Position numbers and translations under genes: made by a program | The notes under the pieces: generated by a model | What the model was told of the DNA's origin: nothing | Databases searched by the model: none | What the model saw: the letters and a program-made list of their open reading frames with translations, nothing else | Assembly: GCF_963169125.1 (NCBI RefSeq) | Contig: NC_084795.1 | Location: 131,357,701-131,421,700, forward strand | Length of the DNA: 64,000 nt | Direction: 5' to 3' | Source: Humulus lupulus | Lineage: Eukaryota > Streptophyta > Magnoliopsida > Rosales > Cannabaceae | In this document: positions 1 to 12,266 of the stretch, one piece after another | Layout of the letters: the number at the start of each line of letters is the position of its first letter | How positions within the stretch are numbered: the stretch's first letter is position 1

Positions 1-1140
1 TCTAGGTATCGACGCCCATAGGCCAAGCCCTCTGGTTATTTAGCAGATCTCGGCTCGCTTAGGCCGAGCTACGTTCAGTACACTTATCATCAGCCCCGCC
101 TCCCTTGGGCCGTACTTTCACATCACACACAGCAGATATATAAGTTACAGAACACATATGTTCATTTACAGGGAGTCTCAGTCCCGTTTACAACCACTTG
201 GGTGCAATATTCTTACCTCGAGTCTCGAGCGATGGTTAAAGAATGGTTCCGAGCATGATCCTCAGTCTTGAGCCTTAATGGTAACCCTAGTTACAAGCAA
301 CAATGGATAACTATCAAATTCTAATCCAATTAAATGTTTTGGAAAAAAATACTAGCCTCTGAGACCTCAAATTCCACTAACACAGGGTAGTAGAATTCGT
401 CCTAAACGTTTAGGTTTAAATCCCCGAGCCTAAAAACCAACATATGGCTGCCTAGGCGGGCCGCGACCTAACCTTAAGGGTTGCAGCACCCCTCAAGTCA
501 AAGGCACCAGCCTTATGCTCCAAGGGAGAGGCAGGCCGTGACTTCGCCCTAGGGTCGTGACGCGCCCAAAAGTCAGTAGCTCTCTCAAGGCCTTCTGAGG
601 CACGTGGGCCACAGCGTCCATGAACTAGGTCGCGGCGTGCCCTTGTAACCCAGAAATCTCTGGGTTTCTCAAATATTTTTCCCAGCTACATCCTCTAAAT
701 TCAACCTAACTATACACCCAAACCAAAACCAAGTTCATAATTCTTATTATTACCTTAAAATCAACACATATAGCCTATATCACTAGTATAATCCTCCCCA
801 AAATACCAAATTCAAAACCCTCCCTCAAAACCCCCAACATGATCAAAACTAGGTAGAAAATCAGCAGCTTAAAACCTGAAATCATACCTCAGTTAGAAGC
901 TTTAATCCTCAGAGATTCCTTAGTTGCTTCTAGCTTAATATCCCCAGTCCTCAAGCTTAATTCCCTTGCTTTTTCCTTCAAAATTCCCCCAGCATCAAAG
1001 CATAGTAAAGGGAGAGAGAGAGAGAACATGAGTGAAAGGGAGAAAGAGATTGTTGAGAGTTGAGAATTCTGGTGGGTTCTAGGTATTTCCTAGAATTTGC
1101 TGAGTGTACCCTTAACTAAGAAAAAGACAATGATGTCCCT
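1..1140 (-). repeat. Partial gypsy LTR, family X (truncated at both ends here)
   Basis: This matches, by eye, the reverse complement of the solo LTR at 46955-48671: the same stretch around a paired 'tagtagaattcg' block (about 385-400), the same 'cctaggcgggc' block (about 450), and a purine-rich tract near 1010-1060. It is joined directly to integrase coding sequence at about 1140, so the first part of the LTR (in its own sense) and the end of pol are missing, probably by one deletion. It is closer to the 27565-48671 solo LTR than to the LTR at 56681, so it may not be the partner LTR of gypsy E. No gene is seen in it. Confidence 0.65.
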
Positions 1141-2210
1141 GACCAGATATTCGTAACTCAATACAGGAGTCACATAAAACACATACTTCCAAATCAACAA
1201 AATATGAAACACATTGTGTACGGCCGACAATGCTCGGGGTAAGGCCAATCTATAGTCCACCTGACCAATCCTCTCCAGGATCTCAAACGGTCCTACAAAT
1301 CTAGGGCTTAACTTGCCCTTCTTCCCAAATCTCTTCACCCATTTCCATGGTGAAACTCTCAGGAAGATATATTCTCCCACTTGGAACTCCACATTCCTAC
1401 GCTTCAGATCAGCATAACTTTTCTGTCTACTCTGAGAAACGAGCATCTGAGCTCTAATCTTCTCAATAGCCCCATTGGTCCTTTGAACTATCTCAGGACC
1501 CAAGTATTTCCTTTCTCCCTTCTCATCCTAGTGAATGGGAGATCTATATTTCCTATCATACAACATCTCATAAGGATCCACTCCATTAGTTGACTGATAG
1601 TTGTTAGTGTAGGAAAACTCTATCAAAGGCAAATACTTACTCCATGATCCTTCAAAGTCTAGCACACATGCTCGTATCATGTCCTCTAATATCTAAATCG
1701 TCCTCTCAGATTTTCCATTTGTCTGAGGATGATAGGCACTACTAAACTTCAACTATATAAGTCATCCTCACTGGTATGAAGTGAGTTGATTTGGTGTATC
1801 GATCCACGATAACCCACACTGAATCATTTTGACCCAAGGTCCTGGGTAACCTAACAACAAAATCCATTGTGATATCCTCTCATTTCCACTCTGGGATTTC
1901 TAGAGGCTGCAATAATGCTGCTGGTTTCTTATGCTCGTCCTTGATTTTCTAACATGTTAGGCACTTAGCCACATACTCGATTACATCCCTCTTCATCCCA
2001 GGCCATCAATACAAAGTCCTTAGATCCTGATACATCTTCATGGTGCCTGGATGCAAATAGTAAGGGTTAGTATGAGATTTATCCTGAATCTCCCATCTGA
2101 TAATAGCATCCATCGTATCATAGATCCAACCCTTGTATCTCAGCAAGCCCATATCTAACATTGTATAGTCCCTAGCCACTACAACTAGGATGTCCCCTCT
2201 AATCCTCATC
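1141..2210 (-). pseudogene. Gypsy E integrase remnant
   Basis: Integrase inserts retrotransposon cDNA into host DNA. Reading leftward on the minus strand: an HHCC-type zinc-binding part (about 2000-2110, 'HPGTMKMYQDLRTLY' then paired Cys), the first catalytic-core stretch with 'MDFVVRLPR' and 'IVDRYTKS' (about 1810-1870), a stretch with 'HPQTNGKSERTI' (about 1690-1740), and the C-terminal part with 'GKKGKLSPRFVGPFEIL' (about 1270-1320) ending near 'VFHILLIWKYV'. The segment that should hold the second catalytic Asp is missing between the first core stretch and the NGKSERT stretch, so a deletion of roughly 100 bases is inferred. There are stops and frame changes, and the chromodomain end is lost at the junction with the LTR at 1140. 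It is part of the pol block 1141-4207. Confidence 0.85.
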
Positions 2211-2227
2211 AGATGTGGATCACTCAG

Positions 2228-3600
2228 CTAACCTTCCTTTATTCTCTCCAAAAGAGTAGACTGCATTGTGATGTTGGATAACTGACCCACCACTAACTCT
2301 ATTCCAGCTCTGGTCGTATCCTTTGCCAATTCCTTGGTTATTTGTCTTGCATTGTATAATTGTCCAAGACCTTTCTGGCTTAAGGCATCTGCCACCACGT
2401 TGGCCTTTCCTGGGTGATACAGGATTTTGTAGTCATAATCCTTCACTAGTTCTAACCACTACCTCTGTTTCATGTTCAGGTCTTTCTACGTGAAAAAATA
2501 CTTCAGGCTATTGTGGTTAGTGTATATCTAAAACTTCTCCCCGTAAAGGTATTACCTTCATTCCTTTAATGCAAAGACCACCGCTGCTAACTCTAGATCA
2601 TGAGTGGGATATCTCTATTCATATTCCTTTAGCTGACATGATGCATAAGCAATCACCTTCCCTATCTGCATAAGGACACAACCTGAACCATGTCACGAGG
2701 CATCACGGTACACTACAAACTTCTCCTGATCTATTGAAAGACTCAATACTAGAGCTGAAATCAATCGTCGCTTAAACTCCTAGAACCTGTTATCACACCC
2801 ATCTGACAACACAAACTCTTGGTTCTTGTGTGCCAGTTCCGTCAATGGGGTAACAATCCTTGAGAACCCTTCCACAAAATGCATGTAATAACCTACCAAT
2901 CCAAGGAAACTCCTGGTCTCAGAGGCATTCCTTGGCCTTGGCCAATCTCTGACTACCTCAATCTTATTTGAGTCCATCTTGAACCCATCTCTATTGACAA
3001 TGTGACCAAGAAAAGTTACTTGCGGTAGCAAGAACTCACACTTCTTGAACTTCACGTACAGTCTGTGTTCCCTCACATCTGAGAACCAACATGGGATGTT
3101 GTTCATTTTCTGCCTCTAACTGGGAATGAACCAGAATATCATCGATGAAGACGAACACAAACTGATCCATATAATCTTTGAACACCTTGTTCATCATATC
3201 CATAACAGTGGGTGGGGCATTAGTCAAACCATGAATAGAAACTCATAATTCTTGTATCTAGTGCAAAAATAAGTCTTAGGCATATCTCCCTTCCTTATCC
3301 TGAGCTGGTGATAACTAGATCGAAGATCTATCTTTGAGAATACCTTCTTACACTACAACTAATCAAACAGGACATCTATACTTGGCAGAGGATACTTATT
3401 CTTAATGGTTAACTTGTTCAGTTCCTTGTAGTCAATGCACATCCTCGAAAAAGCTTCCTTCTTCTTTACAAATAAACTTGGTGCACCCCATGGTGAGAAA
3501 CTAGGTCTGATAAAACCCAAGTCTAACAACACTTGCAACTATACTTTCAGTTCTTTCAGCTCTACTAGGGCCATTCACTACGATGTCTAGATACTGGATC
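2228..3600 (-). pseudogene. Gypsy E reverse transcriptase and RNase H remnant
   Basis: Reverse transcriptase and RNase H copy the element RNA into DNA. The RT palm motif reads 'VFIDDILVHS' at about 3130-3165, so the catalytic Asp pair is kept. The thumb/connection reads 'VTFLGHIVNRDGF' and '[15 protein letters not shown]' (about 2880-3030). RNase H follows: 'RDAS' near 2700, '[14 protein letters not shown]' near 2580, a changed 'YTNHNSL' near 2510 where the family has Asp in place of the first Asn, and the end '[16 protein letters not shown]' near 2390-2430. Several stops and frameshifts break it (for example near 3100 and 2780). The family is clear; function is lost. Confidence 0.88.
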
Positions 3601-3889
3601 TTTTCCTGGTGCCAGTTCAATAACAAACTCTATCTCTTTGTGTGGTGGAAACCCTGGTAAATCCTCTGGAAAACACATCCAGAAACTCATAGACTAATCT
3701 AGTATCTTTTGGTCCCACTGGCACAACCTGAGTGGTATCTACCACACTGGCTATGAATCATATGCAACAACCTCGCAGTAGGTCTCTAGCCCTCAATACT
3801 GATATCATAGGTACACGGGGTCCGTGCACAATGCCAACAAATACAAAGGGATCCTCACCCTCAGGCTCACAAGTTACCGCCATCTTCTT

Positions 3890-4207
3890 CTAGTCTATGG
3901 TTGCCCCATATTTAACTAACCAGTCCATGCCCAAAATCATGTCGAAGTTGTTCATAACCACCTTTATCACGTCAACTGACAATTCTCTACCATCCACTGT
4001 CACTGCCAATGATTTAACCCATCTCATGGAAACTAATAACTCCCCAGTGAGCAGTAAGGTTCTGATTCCCCACAGTATAATAATCACATGGCCTACACAG
4101 TCTATCAATTATCCTACTAGAAACAAAAGATTGTGCAGCAACAAAATCAATCAAAACAGTATAAGAGGTTCCAACACTAGAAAGCTGACCTGTCACTATA
4201 GAGGGAC
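3890..4207 (-). pseudogene. Gypsy E aspartic protease remnant, active site changed
   Basis: Retropepsin-like protease that cuts the Gag-Pol polyprotein. On the minus strand 'SVGTSYTVLID' leads into the active-site position at 4140-4148, which reads Asp-Phe-Val where the family has Asp-Ser/Thr-Gly; both following residues are changed. The downstream motif 'ILGMDWLVKYGATID' (about 3892-3935) is kept and identifies the family. The frame changes within the domain. The coding sequence stops at 4207 where an LTR begins (TGTAACGCCC at 4208), so the N-terminal part and the zinc knuckle are cut off. The matching gag half is probably at 51866-52890. Confidence 0.85.
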
Positions 4208-6379
4208 TGTAACGCCCTACCACCTTAGAGCCATTACTAAGTGAGTTTAAAATGTTCAATTAACTCGCTGAACGAGGTTTTTAGAACAAAAGTGTGATTA
4301 AACAGAAATCAAGGCTGTAATCTTTAAAAATACTCTATTTCGTTGAAAATTTCAAGAGTTTAACATTTGGGATCCCAAAATAAAGCTTTTAAAGTATTTA
4401 CAACTCAAAATAGGTTTACAGATGGCTAACTATCAAAAACGTAGTTTAATACAGCCATTTCTCAAAACACCCCCAACCAAAGCAGTCGGGCAGGCCAAAC
4501 ATGTACACGCCACCCCCACGCTCTCCGTACTCATGGCTAGTTGATCTTCTCTTTGCCCTTACCTGCAACACAGAGCACCCGTGAGCCGAAGCCCAGCAAG
4601 AAAACTCATACAACAAATAACACATGCATAATATATAACCATTATGTCAGATAAAGCCACAAATAAACAGATAATCCAACAGATTAAACATATACGGCCA
4701 TGCCGTCCCAGAAGCATTATCAAAGCCTGGGATCTCGGTCCTCGCCGTAAGGATATCCCATGTATCCATTGGGGTCTCACCCTAACTATAAACACTCCAT
4801 GTGCTCAGTGTTATTCCCGGCCCCACTGCCGTTCTCGGCCCTTTGCCGTTCTCGGCTCCTTGCTGTTTATTCTGCTATTTCAACATATAGCATTCTCAAA
4901 CAGCATACAAACATATAATAACTCAATCAAGAATGCATCCTAACAACAACACAACTTAGGGCCACGCCCTGCAACAACACTAGGGGCCCGTGCCCTGCTC
5001 TACGGGTGCTCCAGTTTTCTTACCTGTATCCCGAGCTTTTTGATGCACCAAAGTCACAAGCACGGTCCTCTATCCCGAGCCTCTCTGAAATCCTAGTCAC
5101 AACACATATAATACACTTTTTAATACTAACCAATCCAAAACCACTTCCCGGGACCAATCCCGTACCCTCGGGACCTCTAATTTCCTATAACAATGTAACA
5201 GAAACCTCCCCCGAGCCCTCGGGAAAAAGCCCTAAAAATGCAAAATTACACTGTCAGAAATTGCCTAAGGCCGCGGCACTCCCCATCAAGGGCCGCGGCA
5301 CCCAGAAGCTATCCCTAATCCTGATGCAAGCCTGCGCCGCGACACCAAAGAACAGGGCCGCGACGCCCTTACGCGAACCCAGATTTCTGGGTTTTCCCCT
5401 GCATTTTTCCCGAGCTAAAACAACTCCGATTCAACCTAAACAAGTACCTAAGCCCCAAAATCAATTTAAAACCCCAAATGAACCCTTTAACAACCTATAG
5501 ACATAAAAAACAAACTCAATTACACAATCACACTCAAAATCCATTCTTGAGTTTCAAATTTCTGAAGTTCAAACCATGGCTTCTAAAACATAATCCAAAC
5601 CTTAAAAACTGCAAACCATACTTCTAAAATCTTAAACCACACTAGGTACGAAATTTAAACATGCTAAGGGTTCATACCTCAATCAAAACTCAGCTTGAAC
5701 TCTTCTCAATTCCAGCTTCAAGCCTCTTTCCTTTTGACTATGCTAACTGAATTTCCAAGTAAAACCAGCCATATTTCCTTTAGGTTCCCACACTTAATCT
5801 CTGTAAATTCAAGCTTAATTTCAACAAAAACAGAGCACAAATTCTTACCTTTGATCAATCCTTGCTCAAATTCAAATTTGGTTGCCCCAAACTCCCTTAA
5901 TTCTCTCCTAGGTTTCAAGAATTCAGTTTTCCTCTTCTTCTCCTCTTTTCCCCTAGCTTTTCCTTCAATTTCAGCATAAACCAATTTCTAACTAAGTGCT
6001 ATACGTGAATCCTTCAGCTGAAGCTATCTAACCCTTAGCCAAATGACCATTCTACCCTTCCATAAGAATTCTTTCCTAACTAAACCTCAAGGGCACTTTT
6101 GTCCTTTCACCTATATTACAATTCTACCATTTTCCCATCAAAACTTGTTACTCTCAGCAGTTACTAATGGTTACTCAAGTTACTCAATCATCAATAACCA
6201 TTATCCACTAATTCTCAAATTTACAAAATTCCCAAAATACCCCTAGGCTCCTCCCGAGCCGAGTATTAAAATCCCGTTGTGACTTATAAGTTAACTAGCT
6301 CCCTAGGACCGTCTCGGCACGTGCATCTCATTAACATCACCACACTCACGTGGTACAATTCACATAATACAATTATCAT
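4208..6379 (-). repeat. Gypsy LTR family X, truncated at its 5' side
   Basis: Starts on the plus strand with TGTAACGCCC, the reverse complement of an LTR 3' end, exactly where the protease remnant stops. The body matches the solo LTR at 44659-46954: the opening 'cttagagccattactaagtgag' block, the 'cacccgtgagc' block near 4577, a CpG-rich stretch with repeated GCCGCGG-like motifs (about 5265-5375), and the ending 'aaaatacccctaggctc' block (about 6230). It runs into copia LTR sequence at 6380, so about 500 bases of this LTR and the first 170 or so bases of the copia LTR are missing, best explained by one deletion across the junction. The long open frame on the plus strand at 5006-5500 is chance coding in the LTR. 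Confidence 0.75.
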
Positions 6380-8082
6380 ATTTATAGTGACGTAATCACT
6401 GTGGAATATAAATATGATTATATGTTCAAAATAAGATAGTCCTTAGATTAGTCAATGCACGTGATTTAGACAGACTTATCAATCTACGATATGATCTACT
6501 TACACATTGCAGTGTTATGTTCTTTCCGGAACATTAGCAAAGTAGATAAGATTGGATGTATTTGTTACATCAGGCTGGACCGATATTGATAGTAGATAAG
6601 ATAAGTAAACATATTGTTATTATCTATTCTAGTCATATCATATGGTTTACCATAGGTCAATTCAATCTCCATTCTGAGTGGTTAGTATTCTAACTGATTG
6701 TATTATTTGAGTTCTTTGACTTCTTCGTTCCCAGTTTACCCTACAGACTAGCCCATACTTACATCTTGGGAACTCGGTAGTATAATTGAGTGTGAGTGTT
6801 AATCATAGTTATGAACATCAATAGCTTCTGATAAAGAAGTGAAACGATGGTTTCCTTTTATTTTGGTTCAAGGTGCTCAATGATAGAGATCTCATTTCAG
6901 TAATTAATATTAGTTTACTAAAATATCATTTGCACTGAACTAAGCGTTTTAAGGATAAAATAAAATGAGGGGTAAAACGATATTTTAGTCCCATCTCATT
7001 ATAGACCGTCTATAGAGGATTGAGTGACAAATATGGTTGTAACAATGGAAAATGAATAACATATCTATATTGGTTATAGAACGTTTTATGAATTAAAGAG
7101 TGCAATTCTAAGTCTTTAGTGAAGTCACCAGAAATTAATAAGTTAATAAATTTATTTGTTAAATTTATGATAACTTATTGGAGCTTGATTTCATAGGCCC
7201 ATGGTCCCCACTGTACCTTGGATAAAATCATATAGATAGTCTCAATTAATTTATTTAATTATAAATTATAATTATTAAAGTTGACCAGGTCAATTTTGAA
7301 TAGTTTCACAAAGTTATACAATTTAGAGAAGAAAATAGATTTTAGGGCAGATTTATTAATTTAGACAAATTTGTTTCTAAATTAATAAATAGGTTTAAAT
7401 AAAGGTTAACATTATAAATAATTAATTTGATAAAGGATTTGAATAATTATTTGATTAATTAATCAATAAAAAATAATACATGCCTTGATTTTAAGTCTAA
7501 CGAGCTTATAATTAAATGAGAAATTTCACGGGCCTAAAGCACATGATAATTTCGGCCATTAGGCTGATATTATCTATTATTTTATTGATTTTTAATATAA
7601 TTAAATGACCTAATTGAGCCTATAAAAGGAATGCTAACGGAGAGTTGAAAACATGACGATTATACGATTTGACAGATGATCTGAAGATTTAGCTTTGATT
7701 CTTTAGGTTTTAGATACTCTCTACAACATAAGTCCTTTTCTAAGCCTAAATATTCTCTTCTCTTCTTCTTCTCTTTGCATCTATCTCATGTTTTGAGAAT
7801 TTCCCACTCTAGTCTAGGTGATTCTAAGGATACTTTGGAAGACTGTAAAGAAAATTGAAGATCGGTTCAGTTTCTTGATGATACCCTGCGACAGAAAAGA
7901 GACATGGGTTAGAGAAACTGAAGGAAGGACTAATTCATTCCACTGCATATAATGTAAGTGTTATTGTCATTATCTTTGTTTAAATGCATTTGTAGAAACA
8001 TGTTCTAGGTTGCCTTATATTGATGTGTTTAATATATGATATACATTAAATTAATTAAGATCTTGTATAAGTTTTCCCAACA
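6380..8082 (+). repeat. Left LTR of the outer copia element (5'-truncated)
   Basis: Collinear with the three other copia LTRs (15276-18320, 24375-26232, 49989-51865) from the 'tttatagtgacgtaatcac' block to the terminal 'cccaaca' at 8082. It lacks the TGTTGGGG start and about 170 bases after it, being joined to a gypsy LTR at 6379/6380. A TATA-like element lies at 7621-7630 at the position equivalent to that in the other copies. Confidence 0.88.
7621..7630 (+). promoter_or_regulatory. TATA box of the copia LTR promoter
   Basis: TATAAAAGGA lies about 450 bases before the LTR end. The same site is present at 17880-17889 and 25792-25801 in copia B. In the right outer LTR (about 51404) the first T-A step is changed to CTCTAAAAGG. 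Position and sequence fit a Pol II TATA box starting the element transcript; the start site itself is not visible. Confidence 0.6.
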
Positions 8083-8102
8083 ACTGGCCTCAAAGTCTTT
8101 GG
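8083..8102 (+). promoter_or_regulatory. Primer binding site of the outer copia element
   Basis: The bases just after the LTR read 'actggcctcaaagtctttgg'. This resembles the plant initiator Met-tRNA type site TGGTATCAGAG with two changes after TGG; the copy in copia B (18321 onward) reads TGGCCTCAGAG. The site primes minus-strand DNA synthesis. The same two changes in both elements suggest a feature of the family rather than random decay. Confidence 0.6.
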
Positions 8103-10375
8103 TAATCTTTATTTTCATGCATGAACATGGTAAAAATTAAATTATTTGATGTGTTGAATAATTGGATGGATTTCATGTATTTTTTTTTATGAAGCATATT
8201 GATTCTTATGTGATTATTAACAAATTTGAGTTATTTTGTTATGTTTTCTATGCGATTAATTTTTATAAATGATTTATTTGAAATAAAAAAATGGTAAAAA
8301 TTATTTTGAAAATATTTTTGGATTGAAAAATTACTCATAATTTTATTGAAAATTTTGTTTCGGGCTCTGGCCATGGCCACAATTTCGTTGGTCGCCGCCT
8401 ACAATAATTTTTTTTTTTTAAATTTGGGATCTGGCTGCATGCATTTTTTCATTGCCCACGGCCTACGATGATTTTTTTCTGAAAATTCGAATTTTGAATG
8501 TAATTTTTAATGGGTTAATACAAAAATATCAGATTCTTTCTATTATTTAAAAATATATTTTTTGAAATACGATATTTTTGTTGTTTGATCTTTTAAAAAA
8601 TAAATATTTTCTACGAAGATTCAAATTCAAATTTAAAAATATGTTAACTAATTAATTTTGAATATTTTTATATATTAAAATATTAGAATTAAGTTATCAT
8701 ATATTAAAGATATTTTTAATACTTGATATTTTTTTTAAAATCTGATATTTGAGATATTAATATCTGATTATTCTATGGAGTTTAATATTTAAATTATTTT
8801 AAAATTTGAAAATTTGTTGACTAGATATTTTTATGGATATTTAAATTTTTATAATTGTTTAAGATATTTTTTTGAAAAACAAATAATGATATTTGTGTAA
8901 AAATTTATAATTGGTTATTTTTTTTTTCAAAAAAATATCATTTTTTTCAAACCAATTAAGAAAATATTTTTTTAATAAATGAGATTTAAATTAACTTTGG
9001 TTAATTGTTGATAAATCCTATTTAAATTAAATTAATATTTTTCAAAATGACCTAAACTAAGTTGATTGTTGATAAATGAAATTTAAGATAACTTTGGTTA
9101 ATTGTTGATAAATTTCATTTAAATTGACTTATTTATTTTTTGCAAAAATTTAATTAATTTGAATTTTGGATAAATTTTAGAAAATTAATTGTGGTATTTT
9201 TGCATAAATTCATACACTGGCTCATATAGTAACATGATTAGACCCACCCAATTATAACATGTTTGTTTGCACTATATGTGGTATTTTTTCAGTTGGGCTT
9301 AGATGCATATAGTAGCCCATATGTTTGCTTAATATATGGATTTTTCTAAAGAAAACATTCATAAAAATGATAGGTTTTATTTAGGCCCATTAGAAAATGT
9401 AAACTTTAAATTCCTCTCTTGTGGGTGGTTCCACTTGTGAAGGCTCAATTTCTTTGCATGACTATAGTGTGCCTAATCAATTAATAACAATTAATAAAAC
9501 GAAGGTTTAAATTCCTGTCTTTTGGACCTTTTATGGAAGTATGGGGGCCTTAGTAGTGGGAATGACATACTGGACCCAGCCCTCCTCCATGCAAGCCAAT
9601 TGTTAAGGCCCATATGCCTGAGTTGGACTTAAATGTATAGGTTCATTATAATAGTTAAACCTAAATATTGATTAGCAACTAATTAATTCTAATTTAATTG
9701 AATTTGTTTCAATGTGACACTTTAGAATTAAAAGAAGATTATAGGATTTTGGTTTTAACAATTTAATTGTACAATTTTTTGGAGAACCATAGTCATTAAT
9801 TTTTTAAAATTAATAATAAAAGCACTATTTTATAATGAGCTTATTTTAAAAAGTTATATTCGATCTCCACCGTTTGTTTAACATGGTCAATAACTTAATG
9901 GGGCCTCGAGACGCTTTGATTCGTCCCGCTACGGAAGGTGCTCATTAGTTATTTTGACAATGTTAGACTTCGAAAGATAGATAATTATAGGTCAAATTCT
10001 ACTAGCCTCACCCCTACGGTGACTAGTAGGACTAAATCTATTGATTATCGAAACTGTGAGTCCAGCTCATGAAATTAGAGATTTCTTTTTCTTATTTTGA
10101 TCGAATAGTAGGTTGTTAATAATGGTGTCCATTATTAAATGAGTTTATAACTCTATTTAACTAATGATATTTTTTTACTCTTTCCAACCGGGACAACGAC
10201 ATCATGGAATAGTTAAAAACCTATAGACATAGAGATATTATTATTTTGGTATTTTTTTCCATCTCTTACATATTTATGGTATATGTTGTGCTATTTCTTG
10301 AAATTAGAGTGAATAAAAGTTTTATTGAGAAAATGTGATTGATTTCTATTTTATTGATAATATGTAGTTTTAAGT
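8103..10375 (+). other. Long AT-rich copia leader, no gene seen
   Basis: About 2.3 kb separates the primer site from the gag start. It is very AT-rich, with A and T runs, and has no long reading frame. It is collinear with 18341-20683 in copia B. The 3' half is best conserved: the 'gtaacatgattag' block (9228 / 19532), the 'actggacccagccctcctccat' stretch (about 9570 / 19870), and a GC-richer stretch at about 9866-10080 / 20165-20350. Short CG-richer islands at 8360-8480 and 18580-18640 are less alike. Possible roles (packaging, translation control, RNA structure) are inference only. Confidence 0.7.
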
Positions 10376-11059
10376 ATGGTTGTGTCTACTCCCATCCTTT
10401 CTCAACTTTCGATGGAGAAACTCATTGGAGAAAACTTCCTTAAGTGGAAGCAGAATATCAACATAGTGTTGATTGGTGACAACTCCGAGTTTGTCACGAT
10501 TGAGGAATCCCCAGAAGTTCCAGCTGAAGGATCTACCAAGTCTGTAAGAGACAAATATGAGCGTTGGCAAGAGGCTAATAACAAGGCACAGTACTACATG
10601 TTGACTAGAATGGTCAACACTCTCAAGACAAAGATGGAGAATGTTGAGACAGCCTGCGAAATCATGGACCAGCTCCAAGACATGTTCGATGCAAAGTCTG
10701 TGCAGACTCATTTTGAGGCCACCAAGAAATATGCCAATGCTCGGATGGCACCGTTTCAACACGTTCATGATCACCTAATCAAGATGACCAACTACTTTTA
10801 GGAAGCTAAACTACATGGAGCAATTATAGATGAGGAGACTCAAGTCGGCTTAATCCTCAACAGTCTATATCCAGCTTTCCTGCCATTCACCACCAACTAT
10901 GTGATGAATAAACTCAACTATGGTTTGACGCAGCTCATGAACGAGCTTCAGACTTTCGGGTCTATCATGGGTGGACCAAGTAAGGGAGGAGAAAAGAAGA
11001 CTACTATTGCTACTGTTGATTCAGCTAAGGCTGGAGCTAACGAAGCTTCATCTTCAAAA
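10376..11059 (+). pseudogene. Outer copia gag, 5' part (UBN2-type Gag)
   Basis: Gag forms the virus-like particle and binds element RNA. The start ATG at 10376 gives 'MVVSTPILSQLSMEKL', then 'GENFLKWKQNINIVLIG' (about residues 18-34), typical of the copia Gag N-terminus, then 'YYMLTRMVNTLK' and 'ACEIMDQLQDMF' (about residues 75-105), typical of the UBN2 family. An in-frame TAG at 10799-10801 follows 'MTNYF', where the family would have Gln (CAG). Reading continues in frame after it ('GAIIDEETQVGLILNSL') to the poly-Ser-Lys stretch at 11050, where a solo LTR interrupts it. It resumes at 14520. Confidence 0.88.
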
Positions 11060-12266
11060 TGTAGCGTCCTGAAATTTTACTTAGCTAGATAGTGGTAGTC
11101 GTGGTAGTTGTAGAATTTTAGTAGTTTCGTGGATATTGGTCAAAGTCGGGATTTATTTAGAAACTCGTAGAAATAGTTATGGATTTTATAAGTTTAACCT
11201 ATGGTTTAGAAATATTAATTTTAACATAAGGTTTGTTTAACATAGCTGGTCCTAGAAATATTATTTATTATAACCTAAGGTTTAGATAGATTAAATAAGG
11301 ATGTGACACTTGTCACAAGCATGTTTATTAAGGATTTAAGTATTTTTGATGGATAGTTTAATTAAAAGAAAGATCTAGAAGCTCTAGCTACTTCCATCAT
11401 CTATTAGGATCATGTTTTACTCAGTCAAAGTTGTTTAAATCAATTTCAAGTTATGCTGAAGTGTGCAAAAACGTGTTTAAAATATCATCGTATGCCGATA
11501 TATCGCAACAATAGGGGTCGATATGTCGTCTATGATTGATACAAAAAACACGTCGACTTCGCACGAACGAAACCACGAACCCTCGAAAACATGGTAGGGG
11601 CGATATATCGCCTACCCTAGGCGATATATCGGCTCCAGTGAGTCATTTTTTAATTTTCATAGAATTATGAACTAGAAACAACCCTCAACAACCTTAACTC
11701 GTTCCTGAACATTTTTGACTGAGTTCTGGGCATCTGTTGAACAGATAATTCAAATTTATTCAATTTTTAATCATTTATTTATTCATTTTAAAAGGAGTTA
11801 GTTCCACTCCTTGAACTCTACAAATAGGACCAAGTACTCAGCCATTTTATTCATCATTCAAGCACAGTTCAGAGCCTCCAAGCTGCTAAGTTTATTCTAG
11901 AGAGAAACACTAGGGTTTTGGGTTTAAAAGCTATTCAATCTAAGCTTTTCTAAACACTTGCGAAGTAATTTTTTGTGTGATTTCGGTGTTCGAGGTATAG
12001 ATCGAGGTTTTAAGATATCCTAGGTATTCTCTTCAGGTTTAGTTCACTATAGTTTCTATTATTCTTTTAGTTTTCTTCAAATCCTAACTTATGATAGTGA
12101 ATTTTGGTTAGTGTGGATGCAAAAAAATTGACCAAGGAAAAAACCTCTGGTCCCTGGTTAGGCTACGTGGTTAAAGTTCGGGCATTCATGCTATTGGGCT
12201 CGGACCTATGGGACTTGTGAATATGGAATAATTTCTCTTAAAGCTTTCCTCGATGGAAGTATGGAA

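Noticed and set aside
5006..5500. 164-codon plus-strand frame
   Set aside because: Lies wholly in the gypsy LTR 4208-6379 and is antisense to it; the equivalent stretch in other family X LTRs has no matching frame.
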